DNA of 64,000 nt from Fodinibacter sp963707895 (GTDB lineage: Bacteria > Actinomycetota > Actinomycetes > Actinomycetales > Dermatophilaceae): contig CAVPRS010000011.1 in the NCBI GenBank assembly GCA_963707895.1, forward strand, positions 186,001 through 250,000, read 5' to 3'. The notes below the pieces were generated by a model. The model was not told the DNA's origin. It saw only the letters and a list, made by a program, of their open reading frames with translations, and did not search any database. A program made the position numbers and the translations under genes. Positions 24,321 through 33,047 of the stretch are shown in pieces. The number at the start of each line of letters is the position of its first letter. The first letter of the stretch is position 1.

Positions 24321-25850
24321 TCACGCCGCCTCGGCGTCGGGGCCGAGCTCGGCGGCCGGGGGCAGCTGGGCCCGCAGGCCGGCGGGCCAGGCGCGAGGGT
24401 CGGGGCCGAGCGCGTCGAGCAGCGGCACCTGTTCGGCGCACCACGGTGAGACGACGCGATCTCCCCCGAGCACCTCGCCGCGGAACTGCGACCACGGCAC
24501 CCACTGGGCGTCGTCGACCTCCTCGGGGTCGGTCACGAGGCGGTCGTCGTCGACGAAGCCGACGAACACGGGGCACAGCTCGTGCTCGACCAGGCCGTTC
24601 ATCACGGCCCGGTAGCGGAAGTCGGGCAGCACCAGGCGCAGGTCGCGCACGTCGACACCGAGCTCGCTGCGGGCCCGGCGGCGCACCGCCTCGGCCAGGT
24701 CCTCGCCGGGTCGCGGGTGGCCGCACACCGTGTTGGTCACCACGCCCGGGAAGCTCGGCTTGGTCGCGGCGCGGGTCGTCACGAGCAGCCGCCCCGCCGG
24801 GTCGACGACGTAGCAGGAGAACGCCAGGTGCAGCGGGGTGTCGTCGTGGTGCACGACCGACTTGGGCGCCTCCCCGACCGGTGCGCCGGCGTCGTCGAGC
24901 AGCACGACGTTGTCGTCGGACACCCAGGCGCCGTCGTGCGGGTCGCGCGCCGCGCGATCGGCGAGGACCACCCGCATCGGCTCGCGCGACACGACCATCC
25001 GAGCGGCGAGCACCGCCTTCGCGGGAGTGGACACCCTTGCTCGAGAGGCGAACACGTCGTAGTCGGCGTCCTCGATGCGTTCGAGGATGCGGGCGTAGAG
25101 CACCCGAGCCGTGGCCACGCACCGTCGTGACGCGCCGGGCAGGGCAGGGATGCCGTCGTCGGCCTCCCGGTAGAGCCGGCGGTTGCGCTCGACCTCGAAG
25201 GCCATCAGCGCGCGCCACTCGGGCGTGACGACCCGGGCGTGCGGGTCGGCCCCGAACCGGCGCAGGTCCTCCTGCGGCAGGTAGACCCGGCCGCGGTCGA
25301 GGTCCTCTCCGACGTCGCGCAGGAAGTTGGTGAGCTGGAAGGCGAGGCCGAGCGCGCGGGCCGGCCGCACGGCATCCGTGCCGGGGCGCAGCACGGGGAG
25401 CATCATCTCGCCGATCACGGCGGCGCTGCCGTCCATGTAGCCGAGCAGGTCGGCCCACGTCTCGTAGCTGCGGCGGGTGAGGTCGGAGCGCATCGCGGCG
25501 AAGAAGCGGGCGAAGCAGTCGTCGTCGATGCCGCACTCGCGCACGGAGGTGGCCACGGCGGCCATCACCGGGTCGGGCGAGCTGCCCGTGGCCAGCGCGA
25601 CCCAGAACGAGCGCTCGAAGGCGTCGAGGGCGAGCGCGGTCTCGGGGCCCGGGTCGGGGCCGGCCAGGTCGACGATGTCGTCGGCGAGCCGGGCCAGGGT
25701 GTAGATCGCGTGGACGTGGCGACGGCTCGCGGCGGGAAGCAGCCGGGCGCCCCAGTAGTAGGTCGTGCCGTGCTCGCGGGTGATCTCGGCGCACCGGGCG
25801 TAGCCCGAGGCGAGCACCTCGGGCGGTGCGACCGGGGTGGGTTCGCTCAC
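24321..25850 (-). CDS. crtB: Fused phytoene synthase (CrtB) and type I isopentenyl-diphosphate isomerase (Idi)
   Basis: A 509-residue two-domain protein. Residues 1-290 are phytoene synthase, with aspartate motifs DDIVD (57-61) and DVGED (179-183), condensing two GGPP. Residues 313-490 are a complete type I Idi: metal ligands His334, His341, His377, Glu422 and Glu424, and catalytic Cys375 in NTVCGHP, with the second catalytic residue Glu424 in EHELCP. The linker is only about 20 residues and has no Shine-Dalgarno, so this is a true single frame. GTG 25848-25850 overlaps the crtI stop. The arrangement would couple isoprenoid supply to the first carotenoid step. Most actinobacteria encode these two enzymes as separate genes. 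Confidence 0.9.
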   Translation of the reverse strand: MSEPTPVAPPEVLASGYARCAEITREHGTTYYWGARLLPAASRRHVHAIYTLARLADDIVDLAGPDPGPETALALDAFERSFWVALATGSSPDPVMAAVATSVRECGIDDDCFARFFAAMRSDLTRRSYETWADLLGYMDGSAAVIGEMMLPVLRPGTDAVRPARALGLAFQLTNFLRDVGEDLDRGRVYLPQEDLRRFGADPHARVVTPEWRALMAFEVERNRRLYREADDGIPALPGASRRCVATARVLYARILERIEDADYDVFASRARVSTPAKAVLAARMVVSREPMRVVLADRAARDPHDGAWVSDDNVVLLDDAGAPVGEAPKSVVHHDDTPLHLAFSCYVVDPAGRLLVTTRAATKPSFPGVVTNTVCGHPRPGEDLAEAVRRRARSELGVDVRDLRLVLPDFRYRAVMNGLVEHELCPVFVGFVDDDRLVTDPEEVDDAQWVPWSQFRGEVLGGDRVVSPWCAEQVPLLDALGPDPRAWPAGLRAQLPPAAELGPDAEAA

Positions 25851-27346
25851 CGGACCACCGTACGGGGTACCGGCCGGGCGGCCCCGGCGTACTCCTGCAC
25901 CCGCTGCGCCGCCAGCTTGCCGCTGACGAGAACCATGGGGATGCCGACCCCGGGCTGGGTGCCCGAGCCGGCGAAGAACAGGCCCGGGACCCGGCGGTCG
26001 AGGTTGCCCGGCCGGAACGGGCCCGACTGGCGGAAGGTGTGGGCGAGGGCGAACGGCGTGCCCAGGTGCAGGCCCTGGGCGCTCCAGTCGTCGGGTGTGA
26101 CGAGGAGCTCCTCACGGATGTCGGTGGGGTAGCCGCCGGCCTCGAGGAACGCGTGGAGCCGCTCGCGCATCGGGCCGGCCTCGCGCCGCCAGTCGAGCCC
26201 GGCACCGGTGTGCGGCACCGGCTCGAGCACGTACATCGTGCTCGACCCGGGGGGTGCGGCCGTGGGGTCCGTCACGGTCGGGACGGTGACGAGGCGCGAC
26301 GGGTCGGGCATCAGCTCGCCGCGGTCGATGATCGCCTCGAAGGCGCCGTCCCAGTCGGTGCCGAAGTGGATGTTGTGGTGCCTCAGGTGCGGCGCCGGGG
26401 TGCCGGTGGCGCCCACGTGCCAGACGACCGCTGAGGGCGAGAAGTCGCCGCTGCGCACCGCCCGGGGTGCGGTGACGCCCGGCAGGAGGCGGTCGTAGGC
26501 GACCGGGAGGTCGACGGTGCACACGACGGCGTCGGCGGCGAGGCGGTCGCCGTCGGCCGTGGCGACCCCGACCACCGCACCGTCGGAGCGGCGCAGCACC
26601 TCGCTCACCTCGACCCCCAGGTGCACCGGGACGCCGGCGTCGCGGAGGGCCCGCGCCATGCCGAGTGGCACGGCGTGCATCCCGCCGTCGGGGTAGAACA
26701 CGCCTCGCACGGTGTCCATGTAGGTGATCACCGCGAGCACGGCCCGCGCCTTGGCGGGTGCGATACCGGCGTACAGGGCCTGGAAGCTGAAGATGCGGGT
26801 GAGCCGGTCGTCGGAGAAGAACCGGTCGACCGCCGGCCCGAGCGCCCCCAGTCCGCCCAGGCGGAGCAGCCGGGCCGCGGTGACGGGAGAGCGCACCAGG
26901 TCGAGCGGAGACGAGTAGCTGTGGTCGACGAAGGTGGCGAACTCGGTCTCGTAGAGCTGCTCGAGCCAGTCGAGGAAACGGTCGAACCCCGCGGCGTCGG
27001 ACTCACCGACCTTCGTGCGGATCTCCTCGCGCAGGTCGCCCATGTCGGCGCGGATGTGCAGCTCGCTGCCGTCGGGGTAGACCGCCCGGTACGCGGGGTC
27101 GAGCCGCCGCATCGGCACCAGTGCCTCGGGGTCGCCGCCGACCGCGCGGATGGGGGCGTGCAGCAGCTCGGGCATCGTCATGACGACCGGCCCGGTGTCG
27201 AGCCGGAAGTCGCCGAGCTGCAGCCGGCCCGCACGGCCGCCCACGGACGACTCGCGCTCGAGGACGGTGACGTCGTGCCCGGCGGCTGTGAGGTGGCATG
27301 CGGCGGCCAGGCCGGAGAGGCCGGCCCCGATGACGACGACCCTCAC
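25847..27346 (-). CDS. crtI: Phytoene desaturase
   Basis: A 499-residue CrtI-type desaturase. The N-terminal FAD motif is VVVIGAGLSGLAAACHL, followed by ESSVGGRAG and DTGPVVMTMPELL. The C terminus carries PGLFFAGSGTQPGVGIPMVLVSGKLAA, the family's bacterial-type phytoene dehydrogenase signature. It desaturates phytoene to lycopene with FAD as cofactor. GTG 27344-27346 overlaps the crtE stop as GTGA, and its stop overlaps crtB-idi likewise. The longer frame upstream lies inside crtE and is not coding. Confidence 0.92.
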   Translation of the reverse strand: MRVVVIGAGLSGLAAACHLTAAGHDVTVLERESSVGGRAGRLQLGDFRLDTGPVVMTMPELLHAPIRAVGGDPEALVPMRRLDPAYRAVYPDGSELHIRADMGDLREEIRTKVGESDAAGFDRFLDWLEQLYETEFATFVDHSYSSPLDLVRSPVTAARLLRLGGLGALGPAVDRFFSDDRLTRIFSFQALYAGIAPAKARAVLAVITYMDTVRGVFYPDGGMHAVPLGMARALRDAGVPVHLGVEVSEVLRRSDGAVVGVATADGDRLAADAVVCTVDLPVAYDRLLPGVTAPRAVRSGDFSPSAVVWHVGATGTPAPHLRHHNIHFGTDWDGAFEAIIDRGELMPDPSRLVTVPTVTDPTAAPPGSSTMYVLEPVPHTGAGLDWRREAGPMRERLHAFLEAGGYPTDIREELLVTPDDWSAQGLHLGTPFALAHTFRQSGPFRPGNLDRRVPGLFFAGSGTQPGVGIPMVLVSGKLAAQRVQEYAGAARPVPRTVVR

Positions 27347-28494
27347 GCCGACCGCCAGGCGACGGCCTCGGCGAGGTCGCGCAGGGCGACCTCGGCCTCG
27401 GGGTCGACGTCGAGGTCGTCGAGCGCCCGGTGGGCCCGGTCGACCAGGTGCGCGACGGCCTGCTCGGCCCGGTCGCGCACACCGGCGTCGACCATCGCCC
27501 GCTGCAGGGCGTCGACCCCGGCGTCGTCGAGGGTGCCGGCGTCGCACGCGGCGAGCAGTGGCCTGGCCCGGTCGGGCAGCAGCTGGGCCGCCCAGGTGAG
27601 CAGGGCGGTCGGCTTGCCCGAGCGCAGGTCGTCGCCCGCGGGCTTGCCGGTGCGGGCGGGGTCGCCCCACACGCCGAGCACGTCGTCGCGCACCGCGAAC
27701 GCGTCGCCGACGAGGTCACCCCAGGCGACGAGACCGCGCACCAGCCCGGGGTCGGCGCCACCGACGAGCGCGCCGAGCTGCAGCGGCCTGGTGATCGTGT
27801 AGCGGCCGCTCTTGAAGCGGGCGATGCGCAAGCTGGTGGGCAGGTCCCGGCGGCGGCCGGCGGTGTGGGTGACGTCGAGCAGCTGGCCCTCGACGAGCTC
27901 GACGGCCATCAGCCGCCACGCGGCACGCACCGACCGTGGGGTGCTCGCGACGAGCAGGCCGGCCTCGCTCAGCGCCAGGTCGGACACCAGGGTCGCGACG
28001 CTGTCGCCGAAGAGCGCGTCGTCGCCCAGGCCGTGCCCCCGGCGGTGCCGCTCGGCCGCGACGACGTGCAGCGTCGGCAGCCCGCGGCGCGAGGCGGAGC
28101 GGTCCATCACGTCGTCCTGGATGAGCGCGAAGAGGTGCAGCAGCTCCAGGGCCGCGGCCACCCGCACGAGCTGCGGATGGGTGTCGTGCCGCCCCCCGGC
28201 GACGGCCCAGCCCCAGTGGGCCAGCACCGGGCGCAGCCGCTTGCCGTGGTTGCGCGCCCGGTCTGCCAGCTCGCCGACGAGGTCGACCTCCAGCCCACCG
28301 GGGTCGTGCCCCGTACGGTTGCGCAGCGCGTCGATGCCGCCGCCGTCCCCGGTCTCCTCGGCCGCCTGGCGCAGCGCGTCGGACAGCTCGACGAACGTCG
28401 TCTCGAGCAGCGCGTCGGCGTCGCGCAGTGTGCCGTCGACCGACCGGGCGCGCCGCCGGGCGTCGAGGTCGACGGAGGTCACCTCGGCACTCAT
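27343..28494 (-). CDS. crtE: Geranylgeranyl diphosphate synthase (polyprenyl synthetase)
   Basis: A 383-residue trans-prenyltransferase. The first Asp-rich motif is DDVMD (127-131), the second DDVLGVWGD (from 270), and GKRLRPVLAHWG provides the N-terminal Lys/Arg pair. Position at the head of the carotenoid operon supports GGPP as the product. The start ATG is at 28492-28494; transcription would begin in the 223-bp gap shared with the phosphatase gene, where a TAGGCT hexamer (minus strand, 28564-28569) is a -10 candidate. Confidence 0.9.
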   Translation of the reverse strand: MSAEVTSVDLDARRRARSVDGTLRDADALLETTFVELSDALRQAAEETGDGGGIDALRNRTGHDPGGLEVDLVGELADRARNHGKRLRPVLAHWGWAVAGGRHDTHPQLVRVAAALELLHLFALIQDDVMDRSASRRGLPTLHVVAAERHRRGHGLGDDALFGDSVATLVSDLALSEAGLLVASTPRSVRAAWRLMAVELVEGQLLDVTHTAGRRRDLPTSLRIARFKSGRYTITRPLQLGALVGGADPGLVRGLVAWGDLVGDAFAVRDDVLGVWGDPARTGKPAGDDLRSGKPTALLTWAAQLLPDRARPLLAACDAGTLDDAGVDALQRAMVDAGVRDRAEQAVAHLVDRAHRALDDLDVDPEAEVALRDLAEAVAWRSA

Positions 28495-28717
28495 CGACCT
28501 GACCGCCTCGTTTCCTCGCCCCGTGGGCCCGGGGTCCGACCGGGCGCCTGATCTGGTGGCACGAGCCTAGACACCGCGTCGTCCGGCGTGCACGAACCTT
28601 AGACAAAGCCTTGCGGCGTGGGCGCCGGTCGTCGGTTGACGACCCCGGTCGACAAACCTTGCACACCACTCGATCGGGCCAGAGACATGCAGGCCCCTGA
28701 CCTGCGACGATCACCCC
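28495..28717. promoter_or_regulatory. Divergent control region between crtE and the SpoIIE-type phosphatase gene
   Basis: Within this 223-bp region GACAAAGCCTTGC (28602-28614) is repeated as GACAAACCTTGC (28651-28662), 49 bp apart in the same orientation. A third partial match, GAACCTTAGAC, abuts the first. GTCGTCGGTTGACGAC (about 28629-28644) is a partial palindrome between the copies. These are candidate regulator sites for light or stress control of the carotenoid operon; no regulator gene is adjacent. Confidence 0.45.
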
Positions 28718-30508
28718 GTGGACACCGTGCCCCGGACTTCCGGCGACCCGTCGCGCCTTGTCGAGCGCGTCGGTGAGAGCCTCACCCGCCTCGCCCGGGT
28801 CACCAGCGAGCTCATCGCGGCCGACACGGTCGACTCCGTCGTCAAGATCGTGACCTACCACATGGCCGATGCCGTGGGCGCGACGATCGCCGCGCTGGCC
28901 CTGCGCGAGGGTGAGAACGCCCGGATCATCGGGCTGCGTGGCCTCCCGGCCGGCGAGGCCCAGCAGTGGGAGCTCGTGCCGTTGACCCGGTCGATGACGA
29001 CCACCGACGTCATCCGCTCGGGGCGGCGACTGGTGCTGGTGGGGGCGACGGCTATCGCGCAGGCGTACCCGGGCCTCCCCGGGGTCGACCGCGGGGAACG
29101 CACCGTGGTCACCCTGCCGTTGCGGGCGGGAGGCCGCACGATCGGGGCGATCCACCTGTCCCTGCCGGGCGGACTCACCCCCGACCCGACCGAGGTCGAC
29201 TTCCTCGACATCATGGCCGACACCTGCGCCCAGGCCTTCGAGCGCATCGAGGCCTCGGAGGTGGCCCGCCGGCAGACCATGCGGCTCGAGTTCCTCGCCG
29301 AGGCCTCGATCGAGCTGGCGAGCAGCCTCGACCTCGGGGTCACGATCAACCGGGTGGCCCGGTTGGCCGTGCCCACGTTCGCCGACTGGTGCGCCATCGA
29401 CGTGGTGCGCGACGGGCGCGTGCACCGGCTCGCCGTGGCACACGTCGACCCGCGCAAGGTCGAGCTCGCCGTCGCGCTCCAGGAGCGCTGGCCCCCCGAC
29501 CCGGAGAGCCCGACCGGGGCCCGCGCAGTGGCACGGACGGGTCAGCCCGAGCTGATCCACCAGATCACCGACGAGATGCTGGTGGCCGGCTGCCGCGACC
29601 CCGAGCAGCTGCGCATCGCCCGCGAGCTGCGGCTGCGCAGTGCCCTGCTCGTGCCGCTGTGGGTGCGTGGCCGGGTGACCGGGGTGCTGTCGTGGGTCTC
29701 CACCGACGCGCAGCGGCTGTACGACGACGACGACGTGCGCTTCGCCGAGCACCTCGCCCGCCGGGCCGCGACCGCCATCGACAACTCCGAGCTCTACAGC
29801 CAGACCCGTGCTGCGGCCGAGCAGCTGCAGCACGCCGTGCTGCCCGAGGCCCTGGTGGGCACCGACCGGTGGGACGTCGCCTGTCACTACCGGCCGTCCG
29901 GGAGGGCCGAGGTCGGCGGTGACTTCTACGACGCCTTCGCCCTGGGTGACGGTCGCTACGTCGCGTTCATCGGCGACGTGATGGGGCGCGGGGTCGCGGC
30001 GGCTGCTGCCATGGCCGAGATGCGCGCGGCCACCCGTGCCTTCGCCTCCGTCGACCCGGACCCGGCGGCGGTGCTCGAGAAGCTCGACGCCATGGTGGTG
30101 TCCTACGGCAGCGACCAGCTCGTCACCCTCGTCTACGTGCTGGCCGACGCCGCGGCCGGCCACCTGGTGGTGGGCAACGCCGGGCACCCACCGCCCTCGG
30201 TGCTGCGCGCCGACGGGTCGCTCGAACGGCTGCCGTTCACCGACGGACCGCCGCTCGGTCTGGCGGCCTCACGACGGGGTCGGCTGACGATGCCGTTCGA
30301 CGTCGGTGACACCCTGCTCGCGTTCACCGACGGGCTGGTCGAGCGCCGCGACGAGGACATCGACACCGGCATGGACCGGCTCGGCACCGTCGTGCCGACG
30401 ATGGCCGGGATGCCGTTGCGTGAAGGGGTGGAGCGCCTCGTCGAGGCGGTGCGCGATGACACCTACGACGACGACATGGCCGCCCTGGCGCTGCGGCGGA
30501 CGAGCTAG
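28718..30508 (+). CDS. GAF-GAF-SpoIIE (PP2C-type) serine phosphatase
   Basis: A 596-residue cytoplasmic regulator. Two GAF-like sensor domains occupy about residues 25-180 and 190-355 (LARVTSELIAADTVDSVVKIV; LEFLAEASIELASSLDLGVT ... AATAIDNSELYSQTR). A SpoIIE/PP2C phosphatase follows: YRPSGRAEVGGDFYDAFAL, FIGDVMGRG, VLADAAAGHLVVGNAGHPPP, AFTDGLVERRDEDIDTGMDRL and YDDDMAALALR, with the metal-binding aspartates in place. Such proteins dephosphorylate anti-sigma-factor antagonists, but no anti-sigma or STAS gene is next to it. No kinase domain is present. GTG start; a weak -10 (GACGAT) lies 6 nt upstream. Confidence 0.87.
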   Translation: MDTVPRTSGDPSRLVERVGESLTRLARVTSELIAADTVDSVVKIVTYHMADAVGATIAALALREGENARIIGLRGLPAGEAQQWELVPLTRSMTTTDVIRSGRRLVLVGATAIAQAYPGLPGVDRGERTVVTLPLRAGGRTIGAIHLSLPGGLTPDPTEVDFLDIMADTCAQAFERIEASEVARRQTMRLEFLAEASIELASSLDLGVTINRVARLAVPTFADWCAIDVVRDGRVHRLAVAHVDPRKVELAVALQERWPPDPESPTGARAVARTGQPELIHQITDEMLVAGCRDPEQLRIARELRLRSALLVPLWVRGRVTGVLSWVSTDAQRLYDDDDVRFAEHLARRAATAIDNSELYSQTRAAAEQLQHAVLPEALVGTDRWDVACHYRPSGRAEVGGDFYDAFALGDGRYVAFIGDVMGRGVAAAAAMAEMRAATRAFASVDPDPAAVLEKLDAMVVSYGSDQLVTLVYVLADAAAGHLVVGNAGHPPPSVLRADGSLERLPFTDGPPLGLAASRRGRLTMPFDVGDTLLAFTDGLVERRDEDIDTGMDRLGTVVPTMAGMPLREGVERLVEAVRDDTYDDDMAALALRRTS

Positions 30509-30619
30509 GCGGACGCCTCGGCCGACAGGCGGCGATGCCGCCGACGACGCTCGACGTCATCCGGCACAGGGCGGGCGCGCGCAGCAGGGGGTCGCCGGAC
30601 CGGTGCCACGTCCGCCGGC

Positions 30620-31285
30620 TCATGACGGCTCCTCGATCGGGTGGTCGACACTCGTGCCGGGTAGGGCACCGCAGAAGTCGTCCACCCAGGTGGCGACCTC
30701 CGGGTCCGGGGGTGGTAGCGAGCCGACGGGGGCCTCGACGCCGATCTGCCGCAGGTCGTTCAGCAGGGCGAGGCCGCGGTGTCCGTCGTCGTCGGCCAGG
30801 TCGTCGACGTGGAGCACGCTCACCTGCTGCCGGGCGGTGAACAGGGTCAGCTCGCCGTTGACCAGGACGGCCGGCACCCCGAGCTGGGGTTCGAGCCGCT
30901 GGCAGGACACTCCCGTGCCGTCCGAGCGCCAGTCCATCGTGCTCACCGAGAGCGGATCCGTGCAGCCGCCCTCCTCGAGGGGTCCCGAGTGGCAGGTGCC
31001 GTAGGACGCCCAGACCTGGAACTCGGGTCCGTTCTCCGTCACCCGGACGACGTCGGTCAGTGCGAGCCCGGCCGCCTCGGGGCCGAGGTAGTAGGCGGTC
31101 CGCTCCTCGGCCCGCAGCTGCCCTGCCACGGCCTGCACCGCGGGATCGCCCACGTACGTCCCCGGGGACGTACCAGCGCCGCAGCCCGCCACGGCAAACG
31201 TGATGGCGACCACGGCCACGAGGACACGCGAGGGGCGCGACCGGTTCCCGCGGACTGCCCGGCCGTGCGAGCGCTCGTCGTGCAT
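30620..31285 (-). CDS. Unrecognised lipoprotein
   Basis: A 221-residue exported protein. The signal has basic residues (RGNRSRPSR), a hydrophobic core and a lipobox at AVAGC (Cys35). The mature part has cysteine pairs (TCHSGPLEEGGC and VSCQ, DDFC) that may form disulphides and no recognisable domain. It converges on the SpoIIE phosphatase gene across a 111-bp gap containing only a short hairpin (GGCGGCGATGCCGCC, about 30531-30545). Function unknown. Confidence 0.6.
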   Translation of the reverse strand: MHDERSHGRAVRGNRSRPSRVLVAVVAITFAVAGCGAGTSPGTYVGDPAVQAVAGQLRAEERTAYYLGPEAAGLALTDVVRVTENGPEFQVWASYGTCHSGPLEEGGCTDPLSVSTMDWRSDGTGVSCQRLEPQLGVPAVLVNGELTLFTARQQVSVLHVDDLADDDGHRGLALLNDLRQIGVEAPVGSLPPPDPEVATWVDDFCGALPGTSVDHPIEEPS

Positions 31286-31353
31286 GGCACCTCCCGGGTC
31301 GTCGAGTCCGACTGTGCTCCGCCGTCGGCGTGCACGGCAAGGGCCTGTCGCGC

Positions 31354-31359
31354 CATGCT
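31354..31359 (+). promoter_or_regulatory. Putative -10 box of the DUF2237 gene
   Basis: CATGCT ends 6 nt before GTG 31366; no Shine-Dalgarno lies between. Confidence 0.4.
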
Positions 31360-31365
31360 GGACCG

Positions 31366-31758
31366 GTGAGCGAACGCAACGTCCTCGGCGGCGACCTCGA
31401 GCCGTGCGGCACCGACCCGATGACCGGCTTCTACCGCGACGGGTGCTGCAGCACCGGCCCCGAGGACCGCGGCAGCCACACCATCTGCGCGGTCGTGACG
31501 GCCGAGTTCCTCGACCAGCAGCAGCGCATCGGCAACGACCTGTCGACGCCGATGCCGGCCTACTCCTTCCCCGGACTGGTGCCGGGCGACCGGTGGTGCG
31601 TCACGGCCGCCAACTGGGCACGCGCCTACAACGAGGGGGTGGCGGCTCCGGTCGTGCTCGCCGCGACCCACGAGGCGGTGCTGCGGATCGTCCCGCTGGC
31701 CGCGCTCCAGCAGCACGCGGTCGACGTGCCCGGGGACCTCAGCTCGCTCGAGCCCTGA
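31366..31758 (+). CDS. DUF2237 family protein
   Basis: A 130-residue protein with the strongly conserved family segments NVLGGDLEPCGTDPMTGFYRDGCC, GSHTICAVVTAEFLDQQQRIGNDLSTPMP and GLVPGDRWCVTAANWARAYNEG. The family is widespread, highly conserved and functionally uncharacterised. The invariant cysteines at GCC and HTIC are present. GTG 31366 is used since it sits 6 nt after a CATGCT -10; the open frame begins 36 nt earlier without a start signal. Confidence 0.82.
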   Translation: MSERNVLGGDLEPCGTDPMTGFYRDGCCSTGPEDRGSHTICAVVTAEFLDQQQRIGNDLSTPMPAYSFPGLVPGDRWCVTAANWARAYNEGVAAPVVLAATHEAVLRIVPLAALQQHAVDVPGDLSSLEP

Positions 31759-31889
31759 CCAACCTTCGACAGCCCCGCCACAACCTGCGGGTTCCAGGAC
31801 GCAAGGCCCTGCACGGCATCCCGCCGACCTAACGTCGGTCGCTCATGGACGCCCGGGCAGCAAGCCGGGGCCCGACGAGGGGAGCAGGG

Positions 31890-32375
31890 ATGGCACACCA
31901 GGACAACGGGGTCGAGCGGGTGCACACGCTGATCAAGGACCAGCGCACGGCGATGCTGACCACGGTGCACGACGAGGGAGGCACCCTGGCCTCGCGGCCG
32001 ATGGCCTGCCAGCAGGCCGACCCCGACGGCACCTTGTGGTTCCTCGCCTTCAGCGACTCCGAGAAGACCGAGGAGATCCGCCGGCGCCCGGACGTCAACG
32101 TCGCCTTCACCGACGAGGGCAAGTGGGTCTCCGTGGCCGGCCGGGCCTCCGTCACCCAGGACCCGACGAGGGCACGCGAGCTGTGGAACGACTTCGCGGA
32201 GGCCTGGTTCCAGTGCGAGCCGGAGGACCCGCGGGTGGCGGTGATCCGGGTCGACGGGGAGAGTGCCGAGTACTGGGACTCCCCGGGCAAGGTGGGCACC
32301 CTGGTCGGGGTGCTCAAGGCCAAGGTGACCGGCGAGCAGCCCGACGACGGCGAGAGCGACACCGTCGACCTGTGA
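31890..32375 (+). CDS. Pyridoxamine 5'-phosphate oxidase family protein (general stress protein 26-like)
   Basis: A 161-residue split-barrel flavoprotein: AMLTTVHDEGGTLASRPMACQQADPDGTLWFLAFSDSEKTEEIRRRPDVNVAFTD, then WVSVAGRASVTQDPTRARELWNDFAEAWF. This fits the YdaG/general-stress-protein-26 group that binds flavin or haem. ATG 31890 has GGGGAGC upstream; an ATG at 31845 is in frame but follows a TAACGT -10 candidate too closely and would lie in the 5' leader. A CCGAC-CTAAC-GTCGG hairpin overlaps that candidate -10. Confidence 0.82.
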   Translation: MAHQDNGVERVHTLIKDQRTAMLTTVHDEGGTLASRPMACQQADPDGTLWFLAFSDSEKTEEIRRRPDVNVAFTDEGKWVSVAGRASVTQDPTRARELWNDFAEAWFQCEPEDPRVAVIRVDGESAEYWDSPGKVGTLVGVLKAKVTGEQPDDGESDTVDL

Positions 32376-32423
32376 CCGACGCCGGGGCCGGCCGGCCCGA
32401 CCGGGCTCGCGTGCTCGGCGAGG

Positions 32424-32873
32424 TCAGCGAGTGACGGGCCCGTCCCAGTCCCAGTGCGGCAACCGGACGTCATCGGCGACCGAGTCGGGCGAGTCGGGGT
32501 GCAGCCCCATCCGGTCGGTCGACCACGCGAAGTAGTCGTGCAGCACCCCGCGCAACGGCTGCTCGGTGAGGCCGACGTCGTCCATGGCGCCGTCGAACAG
32601 CTCGACCACGAGCGCGTCGAGCTCGCGGTGGGTGCCGTTGCCGGCGTGCATCCGCAGCACGCCGGCCTCGTCACCCATGGTGTCGCTGTAGGCCGGCGGG
32701 CCGCCGAGCGCCTCGCCCCAGTAGGCCGCCAGCCGCTCGACGTGCTGCGGGTGCAGGCCTTCGTGGCCGAAGGGGTGGCTCGCCACCGGGTCGGCGAGGC
32801 AGCGCACGTGCCAGGCCCGAGCGAGGGCGAGGAGTCCGGCGTCCCCTCCGGCGGCGTCGTGGACGGTGGGCAT
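32424..32873 (-). CDS. Group II truncated hemoglobin-like protein
   Basis: A 149-residue globin-fold protein. It has the DPVASHPFGHEGLHPQHVERLAAYWGEALGGPP helix block and then a likely proximal His in RMHAGNGTHRELD, with PHWDWDG at the C terminus, as in actinobacterial trHbO/YjbI-type proteins annotated as oxidoreductases or oxygen-binding globins. Haem binding is inferred from the family. ATG 32871-32873 is the start; a longer open frame continues upstream without a start signal. It is convergent with the PPOX gene. Confidence 0.75.
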   Translation of the reverse strand: MPTVHDAAGGDAGLLALARAWHVRCLADPVASHPFGHEGLHPQHVERLAAYWGEALGGPPAYSDTMGDEAGVLRMHAGNGTHRELDALVVELFDGAMDDVGLTEQPLRGVLHDYFAWSTDRMGLHPDSPDSVADDVRLPHWDWDGPVTR

Positions 32874-33047
32874 GGGGGCGATGCTCCACCCCGCGGATGC
32901 CGGTGGCAAGGGTGCGCTCGTGGCCCACCTGGGGCGGGGGACGGGTGTGCGGCCTGCACCCGTGACGGTGTGGGCGGGCCGGCGTAGCGTCATCAGGGCG
33001 CGGGAGCACCGCCCCGTGCATGCCACCACCGGCACGAGGAGAGAACC

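Noticed and set aside
30509..30619. A small gene between the phosphatase and lipoprotein genes
   Set aside because: No frame with a plausible start and composition; only a short hairpin near 30531 is visible.
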